Below, piece after piece: positions 1 through 5,326 of a stretch of DNA of 6,294 nucleotides. This DNA comes from 73-13 sp035556395. Lineage in GTDB: Bacteria > Actinomycetota > Actinomycetes > Actinomycetales > Microbacteriaceae. The notes beneath the pieces are model-generated. The model saw only the letters and a list, made by a program, of their open reading frames with translations. It made no database searches and had not been told where the DNA came from. Each line of letters starts with the position of its first letter. Position 1 is the first letter of the stretch. The position numbers and the translations under genes are program-made. The DNA lies in assembly GCA_035556395.1 (NCBI GenBank), contig DATMFB010000005.1, positions 1 through 6,294 of the forward strand. The letters are read 5' to 3'.

Positions 1-756
1 CCCGCCGACGCCGTGGACCCCGCCGCGCCCGCCGTGCCGGCAAGTGGCGAGTGCGTGACGCCGGTCGGGCTCTCGATGCAGGGCCTCTACCCGGCGGCGT
101 ACGACGGCCAGTTCAACTCGATCTACTCGGAGGTCGAGTTCGACCACCCCGACTTCTACCCGTGTGCGGGTTCGCATGGTTCGACGCCGGGCATCGAGGC
201 GATGATCGACGCGGCCTCGGGCGCGCTCGGCATCCCGATCCAGTACTACGTGATCATCGACATGCAGGGCTTCCAGCAGCTGATCGATGCGCTCGGCGGC
301 GTGACGATCAACGTGCAGGAGCGTCTCCCGGTCGGTGGCGAGTGGGCCGACGGGGAGAACGTCGTGCCGGCCGACTACTGGATCGAGCCGGGCGTGCAGG
401 TCCTGAACGGGTACAACGCGCTCTGGTACGCCCGCAGCCGCTACACGACGTCGGACTACGACCGGATGATCCGCCAGCGCGAGGTGCAGGAGGCGATTCT
501 GCGCCAGTTCGACCCGCTGACGGTGCTCTCGCGCTTCGATGAGATCGCGGCGGCCGGGTCTGCGGCGGTGCGCACGGACATCCCGCGCAACCTGCTGTCG
601 ACGCTCATCGAGCTCGCGTTGAAGGGGCGCGACCTCGACGTGGTCAAGGTCGAGCTGACACCGCCGACGGTCGATCCGGAGGCGCCGGACTACGCGTACA
701 TCCACACGCTCGTGGCATCGACGCGGGTGCAGCCGACGCCCGAGCCGACCGAGTAG
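1..756 (+). CDS. LytR-CpsA-Psr (LCP) family wall-polymer ligase, 3' part (5' end outside window)
   Basis: The frame is open from base 1 to a TAG at 754-756, giving 251 visible residues; the N-terminus, including any membrane anchor and the start of the LCP domain, lies off the left edge. The visible part matches the second half of an LCP domain. It has a YYVIIDMQGF segment followed by LIDALGGVTINV (about residues 82-105), then the signature LNGYNALWYARSR and DYDRMIRQ (about 135-159). The conserved arginines are R145, R147, R155 and R158. LCP enzymes act outside the membrane and transfer undecaprenyl-pyrophosphate-linked glycans onto peptidoglycan; that role is family knowledge. The protein ends soon after the domain in a Pro/Glu-rich tail (PTPEPTE), with no room for a LytR_C domain. 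Two cysteines (C18, C55) precede the core and could form a disulfide in the exported domain. It converges on the rhamnose/glycosyltransferase operon, so it may ligate that operon's product. The family call is secure; the substrate is inferred. Confidence 0.93.
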   Translation, partial: PADAVDPAAPAVPASGECVTPVGLSMQGLYPAAYDGQFNSIYSEVEFDHPDFYPCAGSHGSTPGIEAMIDAASGALGIPIQYYVIIDMQGFQQLIDALGGVTINVQERLPVGGEWADGENVVPADYWIEPGVQVLNGYNALWYARSRYTTSDYDRMIRQREVQEAILRQFDPLTVLSRFDEIAAAGSAAVRTDIPRNLLSTLIELALKGRDLDVVKVELTPPTVDPEAPDYAYIHTLVASTRVQPTPEPTE

Positions 757-762
757 CTCGCC

Positions 763-778
763 CGGCGCTCGAGCGCCG
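763..778. terminator. Perfect 16-bp GC palindrome, possible terminator hairpin after the LCP gene
   Basis: Six bases after the LCP stop lies CGGCGCTCGAGCGCCG, a perfect palindrome. GCCC at 760-763 can also pair with GGGC at 780-783 if two bases bulge out on the right side. No T-tract follows, so it is not a canonical intrinsic terminator, although T-poor hairpins are often proposed as terminators or 3'-end stabilisers in high-GC Actinobacteria. The position fits LCP transcript termination. A perfect palindrome has no natural loop, so a DNA-binding site is an alternative. Confidence 0.35.
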
Positions 779-870
779 CGGGCGCGATGCGCGCTCGAGG
801 CGCACCGCGAGTCGTGCCCGCGCCCGGTGAGCCCAGCCCGAGTACTGCCCGCGCGAAGCCCACCGAATGG

Positions 871-954
871 CGCGTTTGCACTACGAGTGCACCCCGGCAC
901 CACGTTTCCACCCGCGCCACTCGTGGTGCGGATGTGGAAGTGGGGTGCGGATGC
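871..954. repeat. 84-bp intergenic direct repeat, copy 1, with hairpin potential
   Basis: This stretch recurs at 1045-1128 with 79 of 84 bases identical and no gaps. It can fold as one long nested hairpin: 889-895 with 942-948 (7 bp), 906-911 with 934-939 (6 bp), and 912-919 with 924-931 (8 bp, one G-U) around a CTCG loop. A competing fold pairs 878-889 with 918-929: 12 positions, 11 Watson-Crick plus one G-U. Bases 878-890 can also form a small 5-bp hairpin alone. It starts 115 bp after the LCP stop. Candidate identities are a dispersed extragenic element, a structured 3'UTR or a small RNA. No coding role is supported. Confidence 0.85.
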
Positions 955-1044
955 CGAGGTGACGGCGGAGGCGGGCTCCGAGGTGGGGTAGTGGTGTGGG
1001 TTCGAAGGCTGCGGCGACGCCCACGTTCAAGAGCGTCCCGCCGT

Positions 1045-1128
1045 CGCGTGTGCACCACGAGTGCACCCCGGCACCACGTTTTCACCCGCGCCATTCGTGG
1101 TGTGGATGTGGAAGTGGGGTGCGGATGC
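1045..1128. repeat. 84-bp intergenic direct repeat, copy 2, with hairpin potential
   Basis: This is the second copy, offset 174 bp from the first. It differs at 1050 (G for T), 1056 (C for T), 1082 (T for C), 1094 (T for C) and 1103 (T for C). The same nested hairpin forms, 1063-1069 with 1116-1122, 1080-1085 with 1108-1113 and 1086-1093 with 1098-1105, now around a TTCG tetraloop. The competing 12-position stem is 1052-1063 with 1092-1103, containing two G-U pairs. It ends 119 bp before the stop of the opposing operon. The same orientation as copy 1 shows a tandem, spaced arrangement rather than an inverted one. Confidence 0.85.
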
Positions 1129-1180
1129 GGAGGGAATGCCGCGTCGATGCGAGAGCGGGCGGGGCGCGAGCGCGGTGCGG

Positions 1181-1200
1181 TGCGGGGCGGTGCGGGGCGG
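1181..1200. repeat. Tandem G-rich 10-mer, two perfect copies
   Basis: TGCGGGGCGG occurs twice back to back and is preceded at 1171-1180 by the related CGCGGTGCGG. It forms part of a G-rich run (about 1155-1201) with GGGG tracts at 1184-1187 and 1194-1197 and GGG at 1199-1201. It is probably low-complexity slippage sequence. Weak G-quadruplex potential exists on the plus strand, but only three tracts of three or more G lie close together. Confidence 0.6.
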
Positions 1201-1219
1201 GTACAGGCGGCACGGCAGG

Positions 1220-1244
1220 GCCGCCGGACACCGGACGCGGCGGC
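1220..1244 (-). terminator. Possible GC hairpin after the glycosyltransferase operon
   Basis: Read on the minus strand, just beyond the operon's final TGA, 7-bp arms at 1238-1244 and 1220-1226 (GCCGCCG/CGGCGGC) flank an 11-base loop. An alternative register uses 1241-1247 as the first arm. No T-run follows, so termination is inferred mainly from position. GC-rich triplet repeats readily give such pairings by chance. Confidence 0.3.
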
Positions 1245-1247
1245 GGC

Positions 1248-2393
1248 TCAGCGCAGGTCGGCGTGGAGCGCCCAGACGGCCCGCGCGGAGGACGTCCAGG
1301 AGAACGCCGTCGCCCGCTCCCGGCCCGCCGCGGCGAGCTGCGCGGCGAGTCCGGGCTCCTCGGCGACGCGGCGCAGGGCGGCGGCGAGACGCGCGGGGTA
1401 GCTCGCCGCGGGGGCGAGCGGCACGCTGAGCCCGGCGCCGCCGGCGACCTCGGCGAGCGCTGGTGCGTCGGAGTGGACGACGGGGGTGCCGAGGCCCATC
1501 GCTTCGACGACGGGCAGCCCGAAGCCTTCCGCGCGGCTCGGGGCGCAGTACGCGGTGGCGCGAGCGTAGGCGACGGCGAGGTCGGCGTCGTCGACGCGGC
1601 CGAGCACGAGGAGCCGTTCGGGGGCGAGGCCCGCGCGCGCCGCGAGCTCCGCGAGGTCGATGCCGCCCCAACCGGCGGGGCCGGCGACGACGAGGGGGAG
1701 GGCGGGCGCGTCGGGGTGCGCCATGGCGGCGATGAGCGCGTCGAGGCCTTTGCGCGGCTCGAGCGTCCCGACCGCGAGGATGTAGGCCGGCGGGAGGCCG
1801 AGCGCCGCGGCGCGCAAGTCGACGTCGGCATCGGCGTGGAGCGCGAGCGTCGAGGAGGTTGCGCCGCCGATGACGCGGACCCGGTCGCCGAGGTGCAGGA
1901 TCGCGTCGAGTTCGGCGGCGACGGCGTGCGTGGGGACGACGATCGCGTCGGCCCAGCGTGCCGCACGTCGGCCCATCGCACGATGCCACTGCGCCCCGTA
2001 GCGGGTGAGCGTCTCGGGATGGGTCCACGGGACGGTGTCGTGGATGGTCGCGACGACCGTGCTGCCGGCGCGTTTGCGGGTCAGCGGCGCGAGCTGGCTC
2101 GTCGCGTGCGTCGCGGAGCCGGGCGGGAGGGCCGCGGCCGACACGGCGCCGAGCTGCCAGGCGAGGGTGAGGGCGCGCCGCGACGTCGGGAGCATGACGA
2201 TCTCCGCGAGTCCGGGCACGGCGTTCTGCACCCGTGCGAGCGCTGCCGGCTCGGCGGCGGTGACGACGCCGGCGACGTCGCGCCCCGGCGGCGCGGTCTC
2301 GATGAGGGCGCGGGTGAGCTCGGCGGCGTAGCGGCCGATCCCGCCGGGCACGGGCGAGAGCAGCTGGTCGACGATGACCCGCAGCGTGCTCAT
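1248..2393 (-). CDS. GT4-type glycosyltransferase (GT-B fold), last gene of the operon
   Basis: The product is 381 residues, a normal length for a GT-B retaining glycosyltransferase of the GT4/'family 1' group. The N-terminal acceptor half begins RVIVDQLLSPVPGGIGRYAAE, with the GGIGRY glycine loop near residues 17-22, and carries a His-Asp in TIHDTVPW (H118, D119). The C-terminal donor half starts at about 205 with ILAVGTLEPRKGLDALI (EPRK 212-215). It holds the EX7E motif EGFGLPVVE (E289, E297), which contacts the nucleotide-sugar in this family. The protein is predicted cytosolic or membrane-associated and transfers a sugar during glycan assembly; donor and acceptor cannot be read from sequence. 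Its ATG shares one base with the upstream TGA (TGATG), so translation is probably coupled. In-frame GTGs at 2396 and 2399 are alternative starts, and the ribosome site is weak (GGGG about 7 bases upstream). It is likely paralogous to the gene at 3310-4452. Confidence 0.93.
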   Translation of the reverse strand: MSTLRVIVDQLLSPVPGGIGRYAAELTRALIETAPPGRDVAGVVTAAEPAALARVQNAVPGLAEIVMLPTSRRALTLAWQLGAVSAAALPPGSATHATSQLAPLTRKRAGSTVVATIHDTVPWTHPETLTRYGAQWHRAMGRRAARWADAIVVPTHAVAAELDAILHLGDRVRVIGGATSSTLALHADADVDLRAAALGLPPAYILAVGTLEPRKGLDALIAAMAHPDAPALPLVVAGPAGWGGIDLAELAARAGLAPERLLVLGRVDDADLAVAYARATAYCAPSRAEGFGLPVVEAMGLGTPVVHSDAPALAEVAGGAGLSVPLAPAASYPARLAAALRRVAEEPGLAAQLAAAGRERATAFSWTSSARAVWALHADLR

Positions 2394-3313
2394 CACCACA
2401 CCCCGAGGCGGATGAGGGTGCCGATGACGACCCGGTCGCGCGGCCGCCGCCGCAGCTGCGGGGCGAGTCGGGCGAGCGCCCAGCGGTCGCGCCAGCGGGT
2501 GGAGCGCAGCAGGGTGAGGATGCGCTCGAGTTCTGCCCGCGTGGGACCGTCGGCGACGGCGATCCCGGCGATCGCGTGGATGATCGCTTGCCCGCGATGC
2601 CATTTGGCACGGATCATGCCGAGCCGCGTCGCGGCCCCTTGGGCGCCCTGGTTGGCGCCGAGGACGTTCGAGTCGTGCTGGCGGTAGCGGATGAGCGGCT
2701 CGCCGCCGATCTGCCAGCGCCAGCCGCGCGCTCGCGCGATGGCGTACAGCAGCGAGTCGTGGAACTCGGCGGTGCGCGCGACCGGCACCTCGGTCAGGAC
2801 GTGCCGGGCGAGCTCGACGAAGCGCGGTGTCATGAGGAACGAGCACCCCGGCCCCGGGCTCTCGGTCAGCCAGTCGAATCGCCGCTGGGGGTAGTCCTTC
2901 TTGACGAGGTGCTCGCGCCCGTCCGCGTCGAACGCGAGGACGCTGCCGGAGACGGCGTCGGCGCCGTGCTCGTGCAGCAGCGCGGCCTGGGTCGACAGCT
3001 TGTGCGGGAGCCAGATGTCGTCCTGGTCGGAGAACGCGATGAGCTCGCCATCGTGGATCTCGGCGTCGCGCAGGAGGCGGTAGAAGTTGGGGGCGGCGCC
3101 GCCGCTCGGTGGGGCGCTCGGCAGGAGCGTGACGCGGGGGTCGCGCGCGGCGAGCGCGCGGAGCCAGTCGGCGGTGCCGTCGCTCGAGCCGTCGTCGCTG
3201 ACGACGAGCCGCAGGTCGACGCCTTCCTGTCCGAGGATCGAGTCGACCTGCTCGGGGAGGTAGGCGACGCCGTTGTAGGTGGCGAGCAGGACGACGACGG
3301 CCGGGCGCGTCAT
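2393..3313 (-). CDS. GT2 family glycosyltransferase, rhamnosyltransferase-like
   Basis: This is a 306-residue GT-A inverting enzyme. The N-terminus VVVLLATYNGVAYLPEQVDS (about 6-25) and VSDDGSSDGT (38-47) form the nucleotide-binding part. NFYRLL (76-81) precedes FSDQDDIWLPHK (94-105), which carries the DXD-like metal site. HD at 185-186 lies where the catalytic-base region is expected, and RYRQHDSNVLG (209-219) closes the domain. The combination ATYNG/EQ..SIL/NF..LL/SDQDDIW is typical of GT2 proteins often annotated as rhamnosyltransferases (RgpB/RfbN-like). With rmlB and rmlD in the same operon, dTDP-L-rhamnose as donor is a reasonable inference but not proven. The ATG overlaps the upstream stop by four bases (ATGA, 3310-3313) and has a good ribosome site, GGGAG six bases upstream. 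There is no membrane segment, so it should act at the inner membrane face. Confidence 0.93.
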   Translation of the reverse strand: MTRPAVVVLLATYNGVAYLPEQVDSILGQEGVDLRLVVSDDGSSDGTADWLRALAARDPRVTLLPSAPPSGGAAPNFYRLLRDAEIHDGELIAFSDQDDIWLPHKLSTQAALLHEHGADAVSGSVLAFDADGREHLVKKDYPQRRFDWLTESPGPGCSFLMTPRFVELARHVLTEVPVARTAEFHDSLLYAIARARGWRWQIGGEPLIRYRQHDSNVLGANQGAQGAATRLGMIRAKWHRGQAIIHAIAGIAVADGPTRAELERILTLLRSTRWRDRWALARLAPQLRRRPRDRVVIGTLIRLGVW

Positions 3314-4452
3314 CGCGTGCTCCCGAGCACGCGGTCCCACACGGCGATGTGCGCGGCGGCGGAGGCCGCCCAGGTGAAGCCGGCGGCCCGCTCGGGACCC
3401 AGGCGGGCGAGCTCGGCACGCCGCGCCGCGTCGCCGAGCAGCGCGAGCAGCGCCGCCGCGATCGACGCCGCGTCCGGCTCGGTGTATTCGGCGGCGTCGC
3501 CGGCGACCTCGGGGATCGCGAGCCGGCGGGTGGTGAGGACGGGCGCGCCGCACGCGAGGGCCTCGAGGACGGGCAGTCCGAAGCCTTCGGCGAGGCTCGG
3601 GTAGCAGACGAGCTCGGCGCCGCCGAGGAATGGGGCGAGGTCATCGAGGGGGAGGAAGCCGAGCTGTCTCGCTCGCCCGGGCGCGGGGACAGCGGCGATC
3701 GCCGGTGCGAGGTCGACGTCCCAGCCGTTCGCCCCCGCGATCGCGAGCTCGGGGAAGTCCTCCGGGTGGCCGGTCCAGCGGGACGCGGCGAGCGTGTAGC
3801 CCTCGACGAGCGCAAGGAGGTTCTTCCGCGGCTCGATGTTGCCGAGGAACGCGATCCAGTGCTCGCTGAGGCCGTGCGCCTCTCGGACTCGCGCAACCGC
3901 GTTCTGTGTGGGGGGACGGAATCGCTCGTGGTCGACGCCGTGGTGGATGACGTCGTACCGCGTCGTCCCGCCGAGGTATCGCTGCAGCTCACCGGCGGTC
4001 GCGCCGCTCGGCACGATGACCGCGTCGGCGCGTCGGCGCGAGAGGCGCATCCAGGCGGGGAAGAACCGGCGCTTCGCCCGCGTGTGGACGCCCGGGGCGC
4101 TCCAGAACGTCGCGTCGTGGAACGCGACTGTCCGGCGCGCGCGCGTCGCGAGCGGCAGCGTGTAGTGCGGCGAGTGGATGAGGGCGACGCCCGCGCGCTT
4201 CGCGAGCCGCGGCAGCCCGAGCTGCTCCCACACGAAGCGCTTCGTCGCCCGTTCGATGCCGGTCACCGGCAGGACCGTCGCGCCGGGGCACGTGCGTCGG
4301 TAGTGGTCGGCGTCGCGCGCCTGGCAGGCGATCGCGATCGGCTCGCCGGCGGCGTCGAGCGCTCGAAGCAGCTCGTCGACGTACCGGCCGACGCCCGCGC
4401 GGTCGGCGGGGATCGCCGTCGCGTCGACGAGGACGCGCGGCGCAGTCGTCAT
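3310..4452 (-). CDS. GT4-type glycosyltransferase (GT-B fold), first glycosyltransferase of the operon
   Basis: The product is 380 residues, full length for the family. The acceptor half opens with RVLVDATAIPADRAGVGRYV (glycine loop near 20-24) and has HSPHY (93-97) and an HD pair in AFHDATFW (H112, D113). A linker near 200 leads to FLGNIEPRKNL (EPRK 207-210). The donor half has EX7E in EGFGLPVLE (E289, E297) followed by ALACGAPVLTT and PEVAGDAA. These are standard GT4 features; retaining transfer from a nucleotide sugar follows from the family. The 'first mannosyltransferase'-like layout is common in rhamnose/mannose wall-glycan loci, but the sugar cannot be assigned. The start overlaps the rmlD stop by four bases (ATGA, 4449-4452). 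Upstream GAGG lies only two bases from the ATG, so the ribosome site is poor and coupling to rmlD translation is likely. EX7E residue numbers match the gene at 1248-2393, suggesting shared ancestry. Confidence 0.94.
   Translation of the reverse strand: MTTAPRVLVDATAIPADRAGVGRYVDELLRALDAAGEPIAIACQARDADHYRRTCPGATVLPVTGIERATKRFVWEQLGLPRLAKRAGVALIHSPHYTLPLATRARRTVAFHDATFWSAPGVHTRAKRRFFPAWMRLSRRRADAVIVPSGATAGELQRYLGGTTRYDVIHHGVDHERFRPPTQNAVARVREAHGLSEHWIAFLGNIEPRKNLLALVEGYTLAASRWTGHPEDFPELAIAGANGWDVDLAPAIAAVPAPGRARQLGFLPLDDLAPFLGGAELVCYPSLAEGFGLPVLEALACGAPVLTTRRLAIPEVAGDAAEYTEPDAASIAAALLALLGDAARRAELARLGPERAAGFTWAASAAAHIAVWDRVLGSTR
3320..3324 (-). promoter_or_regulatory. Ribosome binding site supporting the GT2 start
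   Basis: On the minus strand GGGAG sits six bases before the ATG at 3313, inside the end of the upstream glycosyltransferase. It supports that ATG as the start over the longer open frame that continues upstream. Confidence 0.6.
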
Positions 4453-5294
4453 GACCTCAGGATACCGAGAGCCATCGCGTCGGCGATGGCGTCGCGCCAG
4501 GGGCGCATCGGCGCGATGCCGACGCGGGCCCAGGCGTCATGCCCGAGCACCGAGTATGCGGGACGCGGTGCGGGGCGGACGAACGCCGTCGAATCGGTCG
4601 GGAGGACCCGCTCCGGATCGAGGCCCGCGAGCCGGAAGACCTCGCGGGCGAAGCCGAACCAGCTCGTCTCGCCGGAGTTTGTGCCGTGATAGATGCCCGC
4701 GGGGACGCCGGCGTCGATCAGCCGGACGAGCTGGTCCGCAAGGTCGCGCGTCCACGTCGGCTGGCCCACCTGGTCGGCCACGACGCTGACGGTGTCGCGC
4801 TCCGCGGCGAGGCGGAGCATCGTCCGCGGGAAGCTCGGTCCGTGCTCGCCGTATAGCCACGCGGTGCGGACGATCGCGGTCGCACCGGGGTTGGCGGCGA
4901 GCGCGCGCTCCTCGCCGGCGGCCTTCGAACGGCCGTATGCCGAGACGGGGTGGCGGGGCGCGTCCTCGGGAATGGGGGACGTGGCGGAGCCGTCGAAGAC
5001 GTAGTCGGTCGAGACGTGGATGAATCGCGCGCCGGTCGCGCGCGCGGCGGCGGCGAGGTTCGCGGCGCCGTAGGCGTTGACCGCGAAGGCCTCCGCCTCC
5101 ATCGTCTCGGCGTCGTCGACGCGGTTCCAGGCGGTGCAGTTGACGATGACGTCGAAGCCGGCGAGTGCGGTGCGGGCGGCGTCGGCGTCGGTGACGTCGA
5201 AGTCGGCGCGGGTGAAACCGGTGGCCTCGACGACCCCCATCAGGTCGGAGCCGAGCATGCCGTTCGCGCCGACGACGGCGACGCGCGAGGCCAC
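4449..5294 (-). CDS. rmlD: dTDP-4-dehydrorhamnose reductase (RmlD)
   Basis: RmlD reduces dTDP-4-keto-L-rhamnose to dTDP-L-rhamnose with NAD(P)H, the final step of the pathway, in the cytosol. From the GTG chosen here the protein has 281 residues. It opens with RVAVVGANGMLG, whose GxxGxxG (G9, G12, G15) binds the cofactor. Further motifs are VNCTAWNRVDDAE (about 51-63), HVSTDYVFDG (93-102) and the catalytic YGRSK (Y120, K124) of extended short-chain dehydrogenases. VADQVGQPTWTRDLA is also typical of RmlD. The start is uncertain. GTG 5294 has a strong ribosome site (AGGGAG, five bases away) and puts the glycine loop at the usual distance from the N-terminus. ATG 5330 would overlap the rmlB stop by four bases (ATGA), as other junctions here do, and add twelve residues unlike the family. 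It is not fused to an RmlC domain. The stop overlaps the next gene's ATG. Confidence 0.95.
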   Translation of the reverse strand: MASRVAVVGANGMLGSDLMGVVEATGFTRADFDVTDADAARTALAGFDVIVNCTAWNRVDDAETMEAEAFAVNAYGAANLAAAARATGARFIHVSTDYVFDGSATSPIPEDAPRHPVSAYGRSKAAGEERALAANPGATAIVRTAWLYGEHGPSFPRTMLRLAAERDTVSVVADQVGQPTWTRDLADQLVRLIDAGVPAGIYHGTNSGETSWFGFAREVFRLAGLDPERVLPTDSTAFVRPAPRPAYSVLGHDAWARVGIAPMRPWRDAIADAMALGILRS

Positions 5295-5299
5295 TTCGT

Positions 5300-5305
5300 C
5301 TCCCT
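5300..5305 (-). promoter_or_regulatory. Ribosome binding site favouring the internal GTG start of rmlD
   Basis: AGGGAG on the minus strand lies five bases (ACGAA) before GTG 5294. The competing ATG at 5330 is preceded only by AGGGGCA, which is too close to be a good site. This is the main sequence reason to prefer the shorter rmlD. Confidence 0.55.
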
Positions 5306-5326
5306 GTGGTCGCTCAGTGACCGGGC

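Larger units (their letters stand above)
757..1247. other. Convergent intergenic region of 491 bp without a credible gene
   Basis: This gap lies between the LCP stop (+) and the last glycosyltransferase stop (-), so both flanking genes run into it. Open frames cross it on both strands, but their translations are Arg/Gly/Pro-rich, resemble no family I recognise, and arise because stop codons are rare at this GC content. The region holds a palindrome at 763-778, a repeat pair at 871-954 and 1045-1128, a tandem G-rich 10-mer at 1181-1200 and a GC hairpin near 1220-1244. No tRNA, rRNA or clear promoter was seen. It is long for a convergent gap in such a compact locus. Confidence 0.75.

Noticed and set aside
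690..1094. Minus-strand 134-codon frame with an internal peptide repeat (ARVKTWCRGALVV / ARVETWCRGALVV)
   Set aside because: The peptide repeat only reflects the DNA repeat pair, whose 174-bp offset happens to be a multiple of three. The frame overlaps the LCP 3' end in antisense and resembles no family. Coding would need codon-substitution evidence from other copies.
871..1128. CRISPR array
   Set aside because: There are only two units, each 84 bp with a 90-bp spacer, and no cas genes. This does not fit CRISPR unit sizes.
871..1128. Insertion sequence or MITE with terminal inverted repeats
   Set aside because: No transposase, no clear terminal inverted repeats and no target-site duplications bracket either copy. 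A dispersed element remains possible but not demonstrable from one locus.
1155..1201. G-quadruplex on the plus strand
   Set aside because: Only three close tracts of three or more G exist; the next lies about 20 bases away, so a stable three-tier structure is doubtful.
1027..2610. Minus-strand open frame of 527 codons
   Set aside because: It is a shifted-frame shadow of the GT4 gene at 1248-2393 and the end of the GT2 gene; its translation is mostly Arg/Ala/Pro.
996..2687. Plus-strand open frame of 563 codons, and similar plus-strand frames at 2576-3604 and 3349-4689
   Set aside because: They are antisense to well-supported glycosyltransferase genes, have biased low-complexity composition and show no recognisable domain.
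1248..3992. A 914-codon minus-strand open frame suggesting a giant fused glycosyltransferase
   Set aside because: Only the part from 2393 down has GT4 motifs. The portion above 2393 is Arg/Ser/Pro-rich and lies out of frame with the real GT2 and GT4 genes there. It is open because stop codons are rare at this GC content.
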